A stretch of DNA of 64,000 nt from Bradyrhizobium sp. AZCC 1721 (GCF_036924715.1 NZ_JAZHSB010000001.1:3463001-3527000), one strand, 5' to 3'; positions 16,037 through 25,871 are shown, counted from the stretch's first letter. Notes: generated by a model not told the origin, from the letters alone. A program made the numbers and translations.

Positions 16037-17224
16037 ATGCTGGAATCGACACTTAGAGACCGCGCGACAGCGCTGCTGACCCCCTCGGAGCGGAGCGACG
16101 TTCCGCCCTTCATGGTGATGGACGTGATGGCGGCTGCAGCGCGCATTGAGGCGGCCGGCGGCCATGTCATTCACATGGAAGTGGGGCAACCGGCGGCGCC
16201 CGCGCCCAGAACCGCGATCGCGGCCGCGCACGCGGCGCTCGATGAGGCGCGGATCGACTACACCTCCGCACTCGGCATGCCCACGCTGCGTGCGCGGATT
16301 GCCAGGCACTACCGCGACACTTACGGCTGCGCGGTCGACACCGACCGCATCGTGATCACGACCGGCTCGTCCGGTGGATTCATTCTGGCGTTCCTGTCGA
16401 TGTTCGAGCCGGGGGATCGCGTGGCGGTCACGGTGCCGGGTTATCCACCCTACCGGCATATTCTGACCGCGCTCGGTTGCGAGCCGGTGCTGATCGAGAC
16501 CTCGAGCGCGACGCGCCATGCGCTGACAGGAGAGGCGTTGCTGGCGGCGCACTGCAAGGCGCCGCTGAAGGGGGTGCTGGTCGGCAGCCCAGCCAATCCG
16601 ACGGGAACGATGATGTCGCGCGAAGCGCTCACCGGCCTGATCAACGCGGCAGAAGGCGCGGGCATCCGCTTCATTTCCGACGAGATCTATCATGGGCTCG
16701 ACTATGCGTTTCCGGCGGTGACGGCGGCGGAGCTTTCGCCGCATGCGCTCGTGATCAATTCGTTCTCGAAATATTTCTGCATGACCGGCTGGCGGGTCGG
16801 CTGGATGGTGGTGCCGGAGGCTCTGGTGCGCCCGATCGAGCGGTTGCAGCAGAACCTGTCGATCTCGGTGCCGACGCTGTCGCAGATCGCGGCCGAAGCG
16901 GCATTCGAAGGCCGCGAAGAGATGGAGGCGATCAAGCGCGGCTACCAGGAGAACCGCGGCATCCTGATCGAGGGATTGCCGAAGGCCGGTCTCACCAAGT
17001 TCCTGCCGGCCGATGGCGCGTTCTACCTCTACGCCGATGTTTCGGATTTCACGTCCGACAGTTTCGAGTTTGCCGGCCGCATCTTGGAGAAGGCGCACGT
17101 GGCGGCGACGCCGGGCGTCGATTTCGATCCGATCCACGGCCGCAGCTTCATTCGCTTCTCCTATGCGCGCTCGGCCGACGAGATGCGCGAAGCGGTGACG
17201 CGCATCGCGCGTTGGCTGCGATAA
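16037..17224 (+). CDS. Class I/II PLP-dependent aminotransferase
   Basis: 395 residues. Motifs: TSALGMPTLRARIARHYR, the PLP-contacting SPANPTG, SDEIYHGLDY and the Schiff-base Lys245 in NSFSKYFCMTGWR; the substrate-carboxylate Arg lies near the C-terminus (FIRFSYA). The length and motifs fit the aspartate/aromatic aminotransferase group (AspB-like), but substrate specificity cannot be called. It lies 55 bases upstream of bioY on the same strand, a spacing that allows co-transcription, although a link with biotin uptake is not obvious. Confidence 0.9.
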   Translation: MLESTLRDRATALLTPSERSDVPPFMVMDVMAAAARIEAAGGHVIHMEVGQPAAPAPRTAIAAAHAALDEARIDYTSALGMPTLRARIARHYRDTYGCAVDTDRIVITTGSSGGFILAFLSMFEPGDRVAVTVPGYPPYRHILTALGCEPVLIETSSATRHALTGEALLAAHCKAPLKGVLVGSPANPTGTMMSREALTGLINAAEGAGIRFISDEIYHGLDYAFPAVTAAELSPHALVINSFSKYFCMTGWRVGWMVVPEALVRPIERLQQNLSISVPTLSQIAAEAAFEGREEMEAIKRGYQENRGILIEGLPKAGLTKFLPADGAFYLYADVSDFTSDSFEFAGRILEKAHVAATPGVDFDPIHGRSFIRFSYARSADEMREAVTRIARWLR

Positions 17225-17279
17225 TACCTCCGGCCTGTCGCACACTTCATCCGCACCTATAACCAACCGGGAGCTATCC

Positions 17280-17894
17280 GTGTCCAGAACCATGACTGAA
17301 ACCGTCGCGCCATCGCATTTCCCGCTCGCCGCGCTGCTATGGCCGCATCGCGCCGATGGATCGTCGGGCCTGTTGCGCAGCGTGATCCTGGTCGCGCTGG
17401 GAACGGCGCTGCTGACCTTGTCGGCGAAGGTCAATTTGCCGTTGCCCTACGTGCCGATGACGCTGCAGACGCTGGTCGTGCTGGTGATCGGCGCAGCCTA
17501 TGGCTGGCGGCTCGGCAGCGCTACACTCGTGGCCTATCTGGCGGAGGGGGCGATCGGATTTCCGGTATTCGCAGGCCCGGTCGGCGGCCTCGCACCGTTC
17601 GTCGGTCCGACGGCCGGATATCTCGTCGGCTTCGTAGCAGCGGCCTTCGTGACGGGATGGTTGAGCGAGCGCGGCTGGGACCGATCGGTGCTCCGGTTAT
17701 TCGTGGCGATGGCGTTCGGGCACGTTCTCATTCTTGCCGCCGGATTTGGTTGGCTTGCGTTCGGCATGAAGCTCGGCGTCGAAAAGGCGTGGCTGGTCGG
17801 CATTGTGCCATTCATCGCGGCATCGCTGATCAAGAACGCGCTCGGCGCGGCGCTCGTGCCGGCCACCCGGCGGATGTTCGACGCGCGCGGTTAA
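17280..17894 (+). CDS. bioY: BioY family biotin transporter substrate-binding subunit
   Basis: 204 residues with about six membrane segments and BioY signatures: YVPMTLQTLVVLVIGAAYG, GAIGFPVFAG and TAGYLVGF. BioY is the S-component for biotin uptake, working with BioMN or alone in many alphaproteobacteria; no bioMN is present here. The GTG at 17280 is supported by GGGAG 7 bases upstream. A partial match to the rhizobial BioR operator half (CTATAA, 17257-17262) is too weak to call. A strong bidirectional terminator follows. Confidence 0.92.
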   Translation: MSRTMTETVAPSHFPLAALLWPHRADGSSGLLRSVILVALGTALLTLSAKVNLPLPYVPMTLQTLVVLVIGAAYGWRLGSATLVAYLAEGAIGFPVFAGPVGGLAPFVGPTAGYLVGFVAAAFVTGWLSERGWDRSVLRLFVAMAFGHVLILAAGFGWLAFGMKLGVEKAWLVGIVPFIAASLIKNALGAALVPATRRMFDARG

Positions 17895-17913
17895 GCCATC
17901 GCGTCAGACAATA

Positions 17914-17943
17914 AAAACCGCCCGGTTTTCGCCGGGCGGTTTT
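17914..17943. terminator. Bidirectional intrinsic terminator between bioY and rne
   Basis: A 12-bp perfect stem (AAAACCGCCCGG / CCGGGCGGTTTT) with loop TTTTCG, followed by T-rich tracts on both strands (TTTTCTTTTT on plus, TTTTTATT on minus). It sits between the convergent ends of bioY and rne. Confidence 0.9.
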
Positions 17944-17961
17944 CTTTTTGGGTTCGATTCC

Positions 17962-20900
17962 TTACTCGCCGCTGCCGAAGCGCCGTGACCACCAGCCTGC
18001 CTTGCGTGGCGCGGTTTCGCCCGATGAGGCCGGCGCAGGTTCGGCTGGAGCGGGCGCGGGCTGCGCGCTCGGCTCTGGCGCGTTCTGGCTAAAGGCGGGC
18101 GCCGATTCGGCCGGAGCGCTGGTCACGAAGCTGACTTTCTCGCGCACGGTCGAGCGCCGCCGCGCCGCGGCGCGCTCGGCTTCTTGCCTGGTTTCCTCGG
18201 CGGTTGGCGCCGGCGCACTCGCAACCGGCTCCGGCTGGGCATCGGCAGCAGGCTGCATCTCCGCCGGCGGCGAAACCGGTTCGGGCTGGGCGTCGGCCTG
18301 CACCAGTGATGGCGCGGGCTCGGACGAGGCGCCCTCGAAATCGGCAACCGCGCTGGTCGCCTCCGGAACTGGGGGCGGCTCGAGTTCGTCTGCGATCGAC
18401 CCGGCAAGACCATCTTCCAGTCCGGTACCGCGCCGGCGGCGTCCGCCGCGACGGCCGCGGCGGCGCGGGCGCCGCTCGCCACTGGCAAGTTGATCGCCAC
18501 GGACCGTGCCGGCCTGTTCGTCGCCTTCGTCCTCGTCGGCTTCGCCGTCCTCGGCGATCGCGCCTTCGATGGTCTCGCTTGCGACGCGCATCGCGTCACC
18601 GTCCTCGCGCGGGGCACCACTTTCACGCGGCTCGCCACGGCCGCGCCGGCGCCGGCGCCGCTTGCGGCGGTGACCGTCTCCTTCGCCTTCGCCCGCCGCT
18701 GTCTCGGCGGCATCGTCGGTCAGCCCTTCGGTCTCCTCGGTTTCGATCTCGGACTCGGTCTCGATGTCGAACGCCTCGTCGTCGTCATAAGCTTCCTCGA
18801 CCTGCGGCGGGAAGGCGGCAGCCTGCGCTGCCAGCAACGCCTTGGCGGCTTCCAGCGTGTGGACCTGCTCGCCGCGGTCTATGACGTATGATTGCTGGCC
18901 GCTCACGGTGGCGTCGGCGACGACGGCGAGCGTGACCTTGAAGGCGTTTTCGAGATCGCGCAGGTGGCCGCGCTTGTGGTTGAGCACATAGAGCGCCACG
19001 TCGGTGCGGGTGCGCACCACCAGATTGTGGGTCGCGCCCTTCATCAGGATTTCCTCGATGCCGCGCAGCAATTGCAGCGCGACCGAGGAGACCGAGCGCA
19101 CATGGCCACTGCCGCCGCATTGCGGGCAGGGCTCGGTCGAGCTTTCCAGCACGCTGGCACGGATGCGCTGGCGCGACATTTCCAGAAGACCGAAATGCGA
19201 GATGCGTCCGACCTGGATGCGCGCGCGATCCTGCCGCAGGCAGTCGGAGAGCTTGCGCTCGACCGCGCGGTTGTTGCGCTTCTCGTCCATGTCGATGAAG
19301 TCGATGACGATCAGGCCGGCGAGATCGCGCAGACGCAACTGCCGCGCCACTTCCTCGGCCGCCTCGAGATTGGTCTTGAGCGCGGTATCCTCGATGTGAT
19401 GTTCGCGGGTCGAGCGGCCGGAGTTGACGTCGATCGAAACCAGCGCCTCGGTCTGGTTGATGACGATGTAGCCGCCGGAGCGTAGCTGCACGGTCGGCGA
19501 GAACATCGCGTCCAACTGGCTCTCGACACCCATCCGTGAGAACAGCGGCTGGCCATCGCGATACTGCTTCACCGCCCGCACGTTCGAGGGCATCAGCATC
19601 TTCATGAAGTCGCGCGCTTCCTGGTATCCGGACTCGCCGGCGACCTGGATCTCGTCGATTTCCTTGTTGTAGAGGTCGCGCAGGGAGCGCTTGATCAGCG
19701 AGCCTTCCTCGTAGACGAGGGTAGGGGCCTGCGACTTCAGCGTCATGTCGCGCACGGTCTCCCACATCCGGATCAGATATTCGAAGTCGCGCTTGATCTC
19801 GGGCTTGGTCCGCGAGGCGCCGGCCGTGCGCAGGATGATCCCCATGCCCTCGGGCACGTCGAGGTCCTGCACCACTTCCTTCAGCCGCGAACGGTCCTGG
19901 GCCGAGGTGATCTTGCGGCTGATGCCGCCGCCGCGGGCGGTATTGGGCATCAGGACGGCATAGCGGCCGGCCAGCGAGAGGTAGGTCGTCAACGCCGCGC
20001 CCTTGTTGCCGCGCTCTTCCTTGACCACCTGAACCAGCATCACCTGGCGGCGCTTGATGACTTCCTGAATCTTGTACTGGCGGCGTGGCCGGAACGGGCG
20101 CTCCGGAACTTCCTCCAGCACGTCGTCGCCACCGACGGATTCGACGACTTCCTCTTCGGCGTCCTCGCCATCATCCTCATCGTCATGGCCGTCATCGGCT
20201 TCCAGAGCCGCGGCGGGTTCGTCGGGAGGGGGAGTATAATCGCCGACGTGCTCGACGTGCGGCACGTCGTCGGCATGGGCGGCGTTTTCCTGCGCGCGCT
20301 CCTCGTCATGACGGTGGTCATGGCCGTCCTCGGCCTGCACCTCGGCAGCTTCGACCGAAGCAGGGGCAGGCGCATCGGATTGCACCTCCGCGGCCGGCGC
20401 TTCGCTCGCGGCGCGAGCCTGTTCGGGCTCGTCGTGATCATGTGCGGGGCGGTCGCCATCATGCGCCCGCTCGTCACCATGCGCCTCATGGTCGTGCGCA
20501 TCACGATCGTGAGAAGCCGCTTCGGCGTGATGTTCGGCGTCATGGGCCGGCGTATCGCCGGCCTGCTGCGCGGCCTCAGGCTCGTGCAGATGTTCCTGAA
20601 AATCCTGATCTTGAAAATTTTCTTGGCGCTCATAGGGCTGGGTGGCCTGCGAGGGATCCTCGCTGGTACCCTCGACCACGTCGCTCTGGACGCGGTCGCC
20701 ATGGCCGCGGCGGCGCGCATTGCGGTGGCGCGAGCGGCGGCGATGGCTGGAGCGGTTCTCGCTCTCTTCCTCGGCCTCGCGATGGGCGCGCTCGTCGGCC
20801 TCGATCAACGCCTGACGGTCGGCGACCGGGATCTGGTAGTAATCCGGGTGAATTTCGCTGAACGCCAGGAAGCCATGGCGGTTGCCGCCATATTCGATGA

Positions 20901-21072
20901 ACGCCGCCTGCAGCGACGGTTCTACGCGCGTGACCTTGGCGAGATAGATATTGCCGCGGAGTTGCTTGCGCTGGGCGGTCTCGAAATCAAATTCTTCGAC
21001 GCGGTTGCCGCGGACCACAACGACCCGGGTCTCTTCCGGGTGGGTGGCGTCGATCAACATCTTGTTGGGCAT
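17962..21072 (-). CDS. rne: Ribonuclease E
   Basis: 1036 residues from the ATG at 21072 (MPNKMLIDA). This endoribonuclease initiates mRNA decay and processes rRNA and tRNA. The S1 domain starts at about residue 36 (RGNIYLAKVTRVEPSLQAAF) and is split by a hydrophilic insertion of about 240 residues rich in His, Asp, Glu and Ala before resuming at QVVKEERGNKGAAL. The catalytic domain has VSIDVNSGRSTRE and IVIDFIDMDE, which hold the two metal-binding Asp, and the zinc-link CPQCGGSGHVRS. The C-terminal tail has Arg-rich RNA-binding patches (RKRRRRRRGRG, RRPRRRGRRGG) and a Pro/Ala-rich end, as in degradosome scaffolds. Confidence 0.95.
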   Translation of the reverse strand: MPNKMLIDATHPEETRVVVVRGNRVEEFDFETAQRKQLRGNIYLAKVTRVEPSLQAAFIEYGGNRHGFLAFSEIHPDYYQIPVADRQALIEADERAHREAEEESENRSSHRRRSRHRNARRRGHGDRVQSDVVEGTSEDPSQATQPYERQENFQDQDFQEHLHEPEAAQQAGDTPAHDAEHHAEAASHDRDAHDHEAHGDERAHDGDRPAHDHDEPEQARAASEAPAAEVQSDAPAPASVEAAEVQAEDGHDHRHDEERAQENAAHADDVPHVEHVGDYTPPPDEPAAALEADDGHDDEDDGEDAEEEVVESVGGDDVLEEVPERPFRPRRQYKIQEVIKRRQVMLVQVVKEERGNKGAALTTYLSLAGRYAVLMPNTARGGGISRKITSAQDRSRLKEVVQDLDVPEGMGIILRTAGASRTKPEIKRDFEYLIRMWETVRDMTLKSQAPTLVYEEGSLIKRSLRDLYNKEIDEIQVAGESGYQEARDFMKMLMPSNVRAVKQYRDGQPLFSRMGVESQLDAMFSPTVQLRSGGYIVINQTEALVSIDVNSGRSTREHHIEDTALKTNLEAAEEVARQLRLRDLAGLIVIDFIDMDEKRNNRAVERKLSDCLRQDRARIQVGRISHFGLLEMSRQRIRASVLESSTEPCPQCGGSGHVRSVSSVALQLLRGIEEILMKGATHNLVVRTRTDVALYVLNHKRGHLRDLENAFKVTLAVVADATVSGQQSYVIDRGEQVHTLEAAKALLAAQAAAFPPQVEEAYDDDEAFDIETESEIETEETEGLTDDAAETAAGEGEGDGHRRKRRRRRRGRGEPRESGAPREDGDAMRVASETIEGAIAEDGEADEDEGDEQAGTVRGDQLASGERRPRRRGRRGGRRRRGTGLEDGLAGSIADELEPPPVPEATSAVADFEGASSEPAPSLVQADAQPEPVSPPAEMQPAADAQPEPVASAPAPTAEETRQEAERAAARRRSTVREKVSFVTSAPAESAPAFSQNAPEPSAQPAPAPAEPAPASSGETAPRKAGWWSRRFGSGE

Positions 21073-21796
21073 TTTGGAACTCTTGACGGGGGCGGGCGCG
21101 GTGCATGGCGCGCGCAAATTGCGCGGCCCGGTGACGCGACGGTCCACCTGATTCGGGGGTGAGGGGAAGGCCAAAACGCACTTCTTGGCGCCGCGCCGAA
21201 CGGGGGCCCACCAGAGCGATACGACGCGCGAAGCTTCCGCCTCGCGTCGTTGCGATCGTTCCGTGGATCTTGGTCGGCAACACAGTCTGGCGCATCAAGC
21301 GTCGGCCCGTCTGAACATGTTGGCGGAAAGGGATACCGCCGCATTTATCGCTGAAGGCCCGGTTCGGCGCCTAAACGCCCGCCGGCCATCGCATATCGGA
21401 CCGATAGGGTCCGGATAATCAGTTTTGCCGTGTCTTAAACCGCCCCTGGAAAAAGTACCTGGGACCGGACGCCGCTCGGGCTCGAAACCGCCGCTCCGTG
21501 TCAGCCGCGCGCGGCGCTGGCTGTGGAGGGATCGGGAAAGACGCAGGTTCCTCCGGGCTTCGGAGGTTCCGGCGCTGCACCGGGAGGCTGAACGCGACAC
21601 AACCGGGAGTATTAGCCGTCAGCACCTCGTACATACGTGGATCGGGGGCTCCGTGCAAGGGAAGCGCAAGGGAACCCGCCGCCGGGCGTCGCTGCACGGC
21701 AACACTTGCTGTTTTTTCGGTGATCAAATGTTAAGGCCCAATTAACCCTGCGGTTCTAATGCGGTAAGGGAAGGCTCCTCCGGAGGCACCGAATCG
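21073..21796. other. 724-base intergenic region between rne and the amidase gene
   Basis: No convincing gene. Next to rne it holds potential RNA structures: the palindrome CGCGCAA-A-TTGCGCG (21111-21125) and an 8-bp stem ACGACGCG/CGCGTCGT (21221-21228 / 21243-21250). Further away are hairpins CGGACC/GGTCCG (21397-21413) and CCTCCG/CGGAGG (near 21550). A CtrA box is close to the amidase. The rne-proximal half would be a long structured 5' leader, the arrangement used for RNase E autoregulation in enterobacteria. Confidence 0.5.
21731..21746 (+). promoter_or_regulatory. CtrA binding site (TTAA-N7-TTAAC)
   Basis: TTAA (21731-21734), GGCCCAA, TTAAC (21742-21746) is an exact match to the full CtrA consensus. 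It ends 50 bases before the amidase start codon, where it could overlap the -35 region. It predicts cell-cycle control of the cell-wall amidase. Confidence 0.65.
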
Positions 21797-23125
21797 TTGG
21801 CGAGCCGCGCAAATCACCTTGTTTTGCTGGGATGTGGGCTATTGTGCACCGCAGCATTGCTGTGCACCCAGATGATTGGCTCCTGCGCGGCCCAGGGAGG
21901 AGCTTCTCAACCGCCGGCTTCCGTCGCCGCCGTCCCCGGCCCGGCGGCCGTGTCGAATTTCCCGATCGCGTCCGATGCCCGGCTGGCTGGCGATGCCAGG
22001 CAGACCCGTTTCATCCTCGATCTGGACAAGCCGGTGCAGTTTCGCGCCTTTGCGCTGGCGGACCCTTATCGCGTGGTCGTCGATCTTCCCCAGGTCAGCT
22101 TCAACCTTCCCGCCGGGATCGGAGCCGGGGGACGGGGGCTGGTCAAGGCGTTCCGTTATGGTCTCGTCATGCCCGGCGGATCACGGATCGTGTTCGACCT
22201 GACGGGGCCGACCAAGATCGCCAAATCCTATGTACTGGAAGCGGCCAACGGCCAACCGCCGCGGCTGGTGCTCGAATTCGAACAGGTGGACCGCACCGCC
22301 TTTGTCCAGTCGCTGCCGCCGGAAAGCCGCCCCGAACTGCGGCCCGCGATCGCCGAAGCCAACGCCACCGCTCAACCGGATTCGCCAATCGCCCAGCCGC
22401 CGCAAGCGCCCGACAAGCGGCCGGTGATCGTGATCGATCCCGGTCATGGCGGTGTCGACAACGGTACCCAGGCCGGCGGCGGCGATATCATGGAAAAGAA
22501 CTTGGTGCTGACCTTCGGCCTGGCGCTGCGCGACCGGATCGAGAAATCGGGCAAGTATCGCGTCGTCATGACCCGGACGGACGACACTTTCATACCGCTT
22601 GGCGACCGCGTGAAGGTCGCGCGCAACGAGGCGGCGGCACTGTTCGTCTCGATCCATGCTGACGCTTTGCCGCGCGGCGAGGGCGACGCCCATGGCGCCA
22701 CCATCTACACGCTTTCCGATAAGGCCTCCGACTCCGAAGCCGAGCGGCTGGCCGATACCGAAAATAAGTCGGACGCTATTGGCGGCGTAAACCTCGTCGA
22801 CGAGCCGACCGAAGTCGCCGACATCCTGATCGACCTGGTGCAGCGGGAGACCAAAACCTTTTCAAACCGGTTTGCACGGATCCTGATGAGTGAAATGAAG
22901 AATACCGTGCGGATGCACAAGCATCCGTTGAAATCGGCCGGTTTCCGGGTTCTGAAGGCCCCGGACGTGCCGTCGGTGCTGGTCGAGCTCGGCTATGTCT
23001 CGAACAGGGGCGACCTCGAGCTTCTGGTATCGGAAACTTGGCGGAACAAGACGGTCGGCGCGATGGCGCAGGCAATTGATGCGTTTCTGGCCAAACGGCT
23101 GGCAACTGCCGGACCGGCCAAGTGA
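21797..23125 (+). CDS. amiC: N-acetylmuramoyl-L-alanine amidase (AMIN + Amidase_3)
   Basis: 442 residues. An N-terminal signal sequence is followed by an AMIN domain (about 60-175, RFILDLDKPVQFRAFALADPYRVVVDLP) that targets septal peptidoglycan, a linker, then the zinc-dependent Amidase_3 domain with VIDPGHGGVDNG, the Glu of DIMEKNLVL, SIHADALP and the catalytic-type Glu in LVELGYVSN. It cleaves the MurNAc-L-Ala bond to split daughter cells. The start is TTG at 21797, needed to include the signal peptide; GGAGG lies 10 bases upstream. A CtrA box precedes it and a PBP1A gene follows. Confidence 0.92.
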   Translation: MASRANHLVLLGCGLLCTAALLCTQMIGSCAAQGGASQPPASVAAVPGPAAVSNFPIASDARLAGDARQTRFILDLDKPVQFRAFALADPYRVVVDLPQVSFNLPAGIGAGGRGLVKAFRYGLVMPGGSRIVFDLTGPTKIAKSYVLEAANGQPPRLVLEFEQVDRTAFVQSLPPESRPELRPAIAEANATAQPDSPIAQPPQAPDKRPVIVIDPGHGGVDNGTQAGGGDIMEKNLVLTFGLALRDRIEKSGKYRVVMTRTDDTFIPLGDRVKVARNEAAALFVSIHADALPRGEGDAHGATIYTLSDKASDSEAERLADTENKSDAIGGVNLVDEPTEVADILIDLVQRETKTFSNRFARILMSEMKNTVRMHKHPLKSAGFRVLKAPDVPSVLVELGYVSNRGDLELLVSETWRNKTVGAMAQAIDAFLAKRLATAGPAK

Positions 23126-23363
23126 AAAGCCCGGTACGCGTGGCGTAAGGGTGGATTGAAAAGGGGCCGTCCGATGGACCAAGCCCTAGTTTGGCCACAG
23201 CGGCAACGGTATAGAAAACGGACTGCTGGTCTTCGGAATCGGTCAATATTGTCCGCCGGACCTTTTATTGTTCGACCGCGTAGCGGCAACCCGTCCGGCG
23301 GGATTGCCGTATCTGGATAGGCGCCGCGATGACGGCGCACAGGGTTGGAACGGAACTTCGATA

Positions 23364-25871
23364 ATGCGCTTGCTGGTCCGGTTTTTGGGTTTCCTGTTTG
23401 CGGCCGGCACCGTGGTGTTCCTGGTCGGCGTGGCCGGCGTCGCGGGTGCGATCTGGCATTTCTCCAAGGACTTGCCCGACTATTCGCAGCTTCAGGATTA
23501 CGAGCCGCCAGTGATGACGCGCGTGCACGCGTCTGACGGCGCGCTGCTCGGCGAATATTCCAAGGAGCGCCGGCTCTATCTGCCGATCCAGGCGGTGCCA
23601 AAACTCGTCATCAACGCGTTCCTCGCGGCCGAAGACAAGAATTTTTACGAGCATGGCGGCATCGACTTCACCGGCATGGCGCGCGCGGCCGTGCTCTATG
23701 CGCAGAATTTCGGCTCCAACAAGCGTCCGCAGGGCGCGTCGACGATCACCCAGCAGGTCGCCAAAAACTTCCTCCTGACCAACGAGGTCTCCTTCACCCG
23801 CAAGATCAAGGAAGCCTTGCTGGCGATGCGCATCGAGCGCGCCTACTCCAAGGACCGCATCCTCGAGCTCTATCTCAATGAAATCTATCTCGGCCTTGGC
23901 GCCTACGGCATCGCGGCGGCGTCGCTGGTCTATTTCGATAAATCGGTGAATGAGCTGACGGTTGCGGAAGCCTCCTATCTGGCGGCGTTGCCGAAAGCGC
24001 CAGCGGCGCTGCACCCGGTGCGTAACCGCGATCGCGCGGTGGAGCGGCGCAATTACGTGATCGACCGCCTCGTGGAAAACGGCTGGATCAAACAGGCCGA
24101 CGCCGACAAGTCCCGCAAGGAACAGCTCAACGTCACCAGCCGCGGCAACGGCGCGCATATCTTCGCCGGCGAATATTTCGCCGAGGAAGTCCGGCGCGAC
24201 ATCTTCGAGCGTTACGGCGAAAAGAAGCTGTACGAAGGCGGCCTGTCGGTCCGCGCCACGCTCGATCCGAAAATGCAGGTGATGGCGCGCAAGACCATGG
24301 TCGCCGGTCTGGTCCGGTATGACGAGGCCAGCGGCTGGCGCGGCGCGGCCTCCAAACTCGATGTTTCCGGCGACTGGGGCGTGAAACTCGCCGATGTCAA
24401 ATCGCTTTCCGATATCTCGCCCTGGCGTATGGCCGTGGTGCTGGAGACATCCGACCAGTCGGCGCGGATCGGTTTCCAACCGGGCCGCGAACTCGGTGGC
24501 GCCGTCAGCAAGCAGCGGCAGACCGGCATCATCACGCTCGATGGCGTGCGCTGGGCCAAGGCTGCATCCGGACCCGCCAAGGGCAGGACGCCGAGCTCCG
24601 TGGCGCAGGTGCTGTCGCCGGGCGACGTGATCTATGCCGACCCGCTGTTCGACAAGGAGGGCAAACCGGTCGAGGGCCAATACCGGCTGCGCCAGTTGCC
24701 GGAAGTGTCCGGCGCGTTGGTCGCCATGGATCCGTGGACCGGCCGCGTGCTGGCGATGGTGGGCGGCTTCTCGTTCGACCAGAGCCAGTTCAACCGCGCG
24801 ACACAAGCCTATCGACAGCCGGGTTCGTCGTTCAAACCGCTGGTCTATTCGGCGGCAATGGACAACGGCTATACGCCGTCGACCGTCGTGGTCGACGCGC
24901 CCATTGAAATCGACCAGGGGCAGGGCGCCGGCGTATGGCGCCCGGAGAACTATTCGTCCGGCAAATACGGCGGGCCGACGACGCTGCGCAACGCGCTCCG
25001 GCAATCGCTGAATACGGTGACCGTGCGGCTCGCGCAGGACATCGGCATGCCCTTGATCGGCGAATATTCGCGGCGCTTCGGCGTGTATGACGAATTGCCG
25101 AATTACCTGTCCTATGCGCTCGGCGCGGGTGAAACCACGGTCATGCGCATGGTCACGGCCTATTCCATGTTCGCCAATGGCGGCCGCCGCGTGAAGCCGA
25201 CCCTGATCGATCGCATCCAGGACCGCTACGGCCGCACCATCTTCAAGCATGACGCCCGCGAATGCCGCGGCTGCGACGCGCCGAGCGGCTGGAAGAACCA
25301 GGCCGAGCCGCAACTGGTGGATCGCCGCGAACAAGTGCTGGACCCTATGACGGCCTACCAGATCACCTCGATGATGGAATATGTGGTGCAGGCCGGCACC
25401 GCGACGGTGGTCAAGGAAGTCGGTAAGCCCATTGCCGGCAAGACCGGCACCACCAACGATGAAAAAGACGCGTGGTTCATCGGCTTTTCGCCGGACCTCG
25501 TGGTCGGCATCTATGTCGGCTTCGACAAGCCGCGCAATCTCGGCCGCGGCATGACCGGCGGTCATCTCGCCGCGCCGATCGCCAAGGATTTCCTCAAGCT
25601 CGCGCTTGCCGACAAGCCGGCGGTCCCGTTCAAGGTGCCCGCGGGCATCAAGCTGGTTCGCGTCGATGCCAAGAGCGGCATGCGCGTCGGTCCGGGCGAG
25701 GGCGGCCGCACCATCCTCGAAGCGTTCAAGCCGGGTACCGCGCCGCCGGACAATTACTCGGTTATCGGTGTTGCCGACATGGACGGCCGGGCGCCGCAGG
25801 GATACCCGCAAGGCTACCAGCCTGATGCTGCGGGCAACATCATGCGGCCCGGCACCGGCGGGCTTTATTGA
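23364..25871 (+). CDS. mrcA: Penicillin-binding protein 1A, copy 1 (transglycosylase/transpeptidase)
   Basis: 835 residues. Membrane anchor at about 5-30. The GT51 transglycosylase domain has catalytic Glu90 in AAEDKNFYEHGG and RPQGASTITQQVAKNFLL. An OB-like insert precedes the transpeptidase with SxxK starting at Ser488 (PGSSFKPLVY), SxN in RQSLNTVTV and KTGTT in GKTGTT. It polymerises and crosslinks peptidoglycan. The ATG at 23364 is chosen because the membrane anchor starts there and the same start is conserved in the tandem copy downstream. A Cys pair, CRGC, occurs in both copies near the SxN-KTG interval. Confidence 0.93.
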   Translation: MRLLVRFLGFLFAAGTVVFLVGVAGVAGAIWHFSKDLPDYSQLQDYEPPVMTRVHASDGALLGEYSKERRLYLPIQAVPKLVINAFLAAEDKNFYEHGGIDFTGMARAAVLYAQNFGSNKRPQGASTITQQVAKNFLLTNEVSFTRKIKEALLAMRIERAYSKDRILELYLNEIYLGLGAYGIAAASLVYFDKSVNELTVAEASYLAALPKAPAALHPVRNRDRAVERRNYVIDRLVENGWIKQADADKSRKEQLNVTSRGNGAHIFAGEYFAEEVRRDIFERYGEKKLYEGGLSVRATLDPKMQVMARKTMVAGLVRYDEASGWRGAASKLDVSGDWGVKLADVKSLSDISPWRMAVVLETSDQSARIGFQPGRELGGAVSKQRQTGIITLDGVRWAKAASGPAKGRTPSSVAQVLSPGDVIYADPLFDKEGKPVEGQYRLRQLPEVSGALVAMDPWTGRVLAMVGGFSFDQSQFNRATQAYRQPGSSFKPLVYSAAMDNGYTPSTVVVDAPIEIDQGQGAGVWRPENYSSGKYGGPTTLRNALRQSLNTVTVRLAQDIGMPLIGEYSRRFGVYDELPNYLSYALGAGETTVMRMVTAYSMFANGGRRVKPTLIDRIQDRYGRTIFKHDARECRGCDAPSGWKNQAEPQLVDRREQVLDPMTAYQITSMMEYVVQAGTATVVKEVGKPIAGKTGTTNDEKDAWFIGFSPDLVVGIYVGFDKPRNLGRGMTGGHLAAPIAKDFLKLALADKPAVPFKVPAGIKLVRVDAKSGMRVGPGEGGRTILEAFKPGTAPPDNYSVIGVADMDGRAPQGYPQGYQPDAAGNIMRPGTGGLY

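Noticed and set aside
17253..17262. Possible BioR operator upstream of bioY
   Set aside because: Only 7 of 10 positions match TTATCTATAA as I recall it, and only one half is convincing.
21419..21727. 102-codon minus-strand frame between rne and the amidase gene
   Set aside because: No ribosome site, no family signature and low-complexity Arg/Pro composition typical of GC-rich shadow frames.
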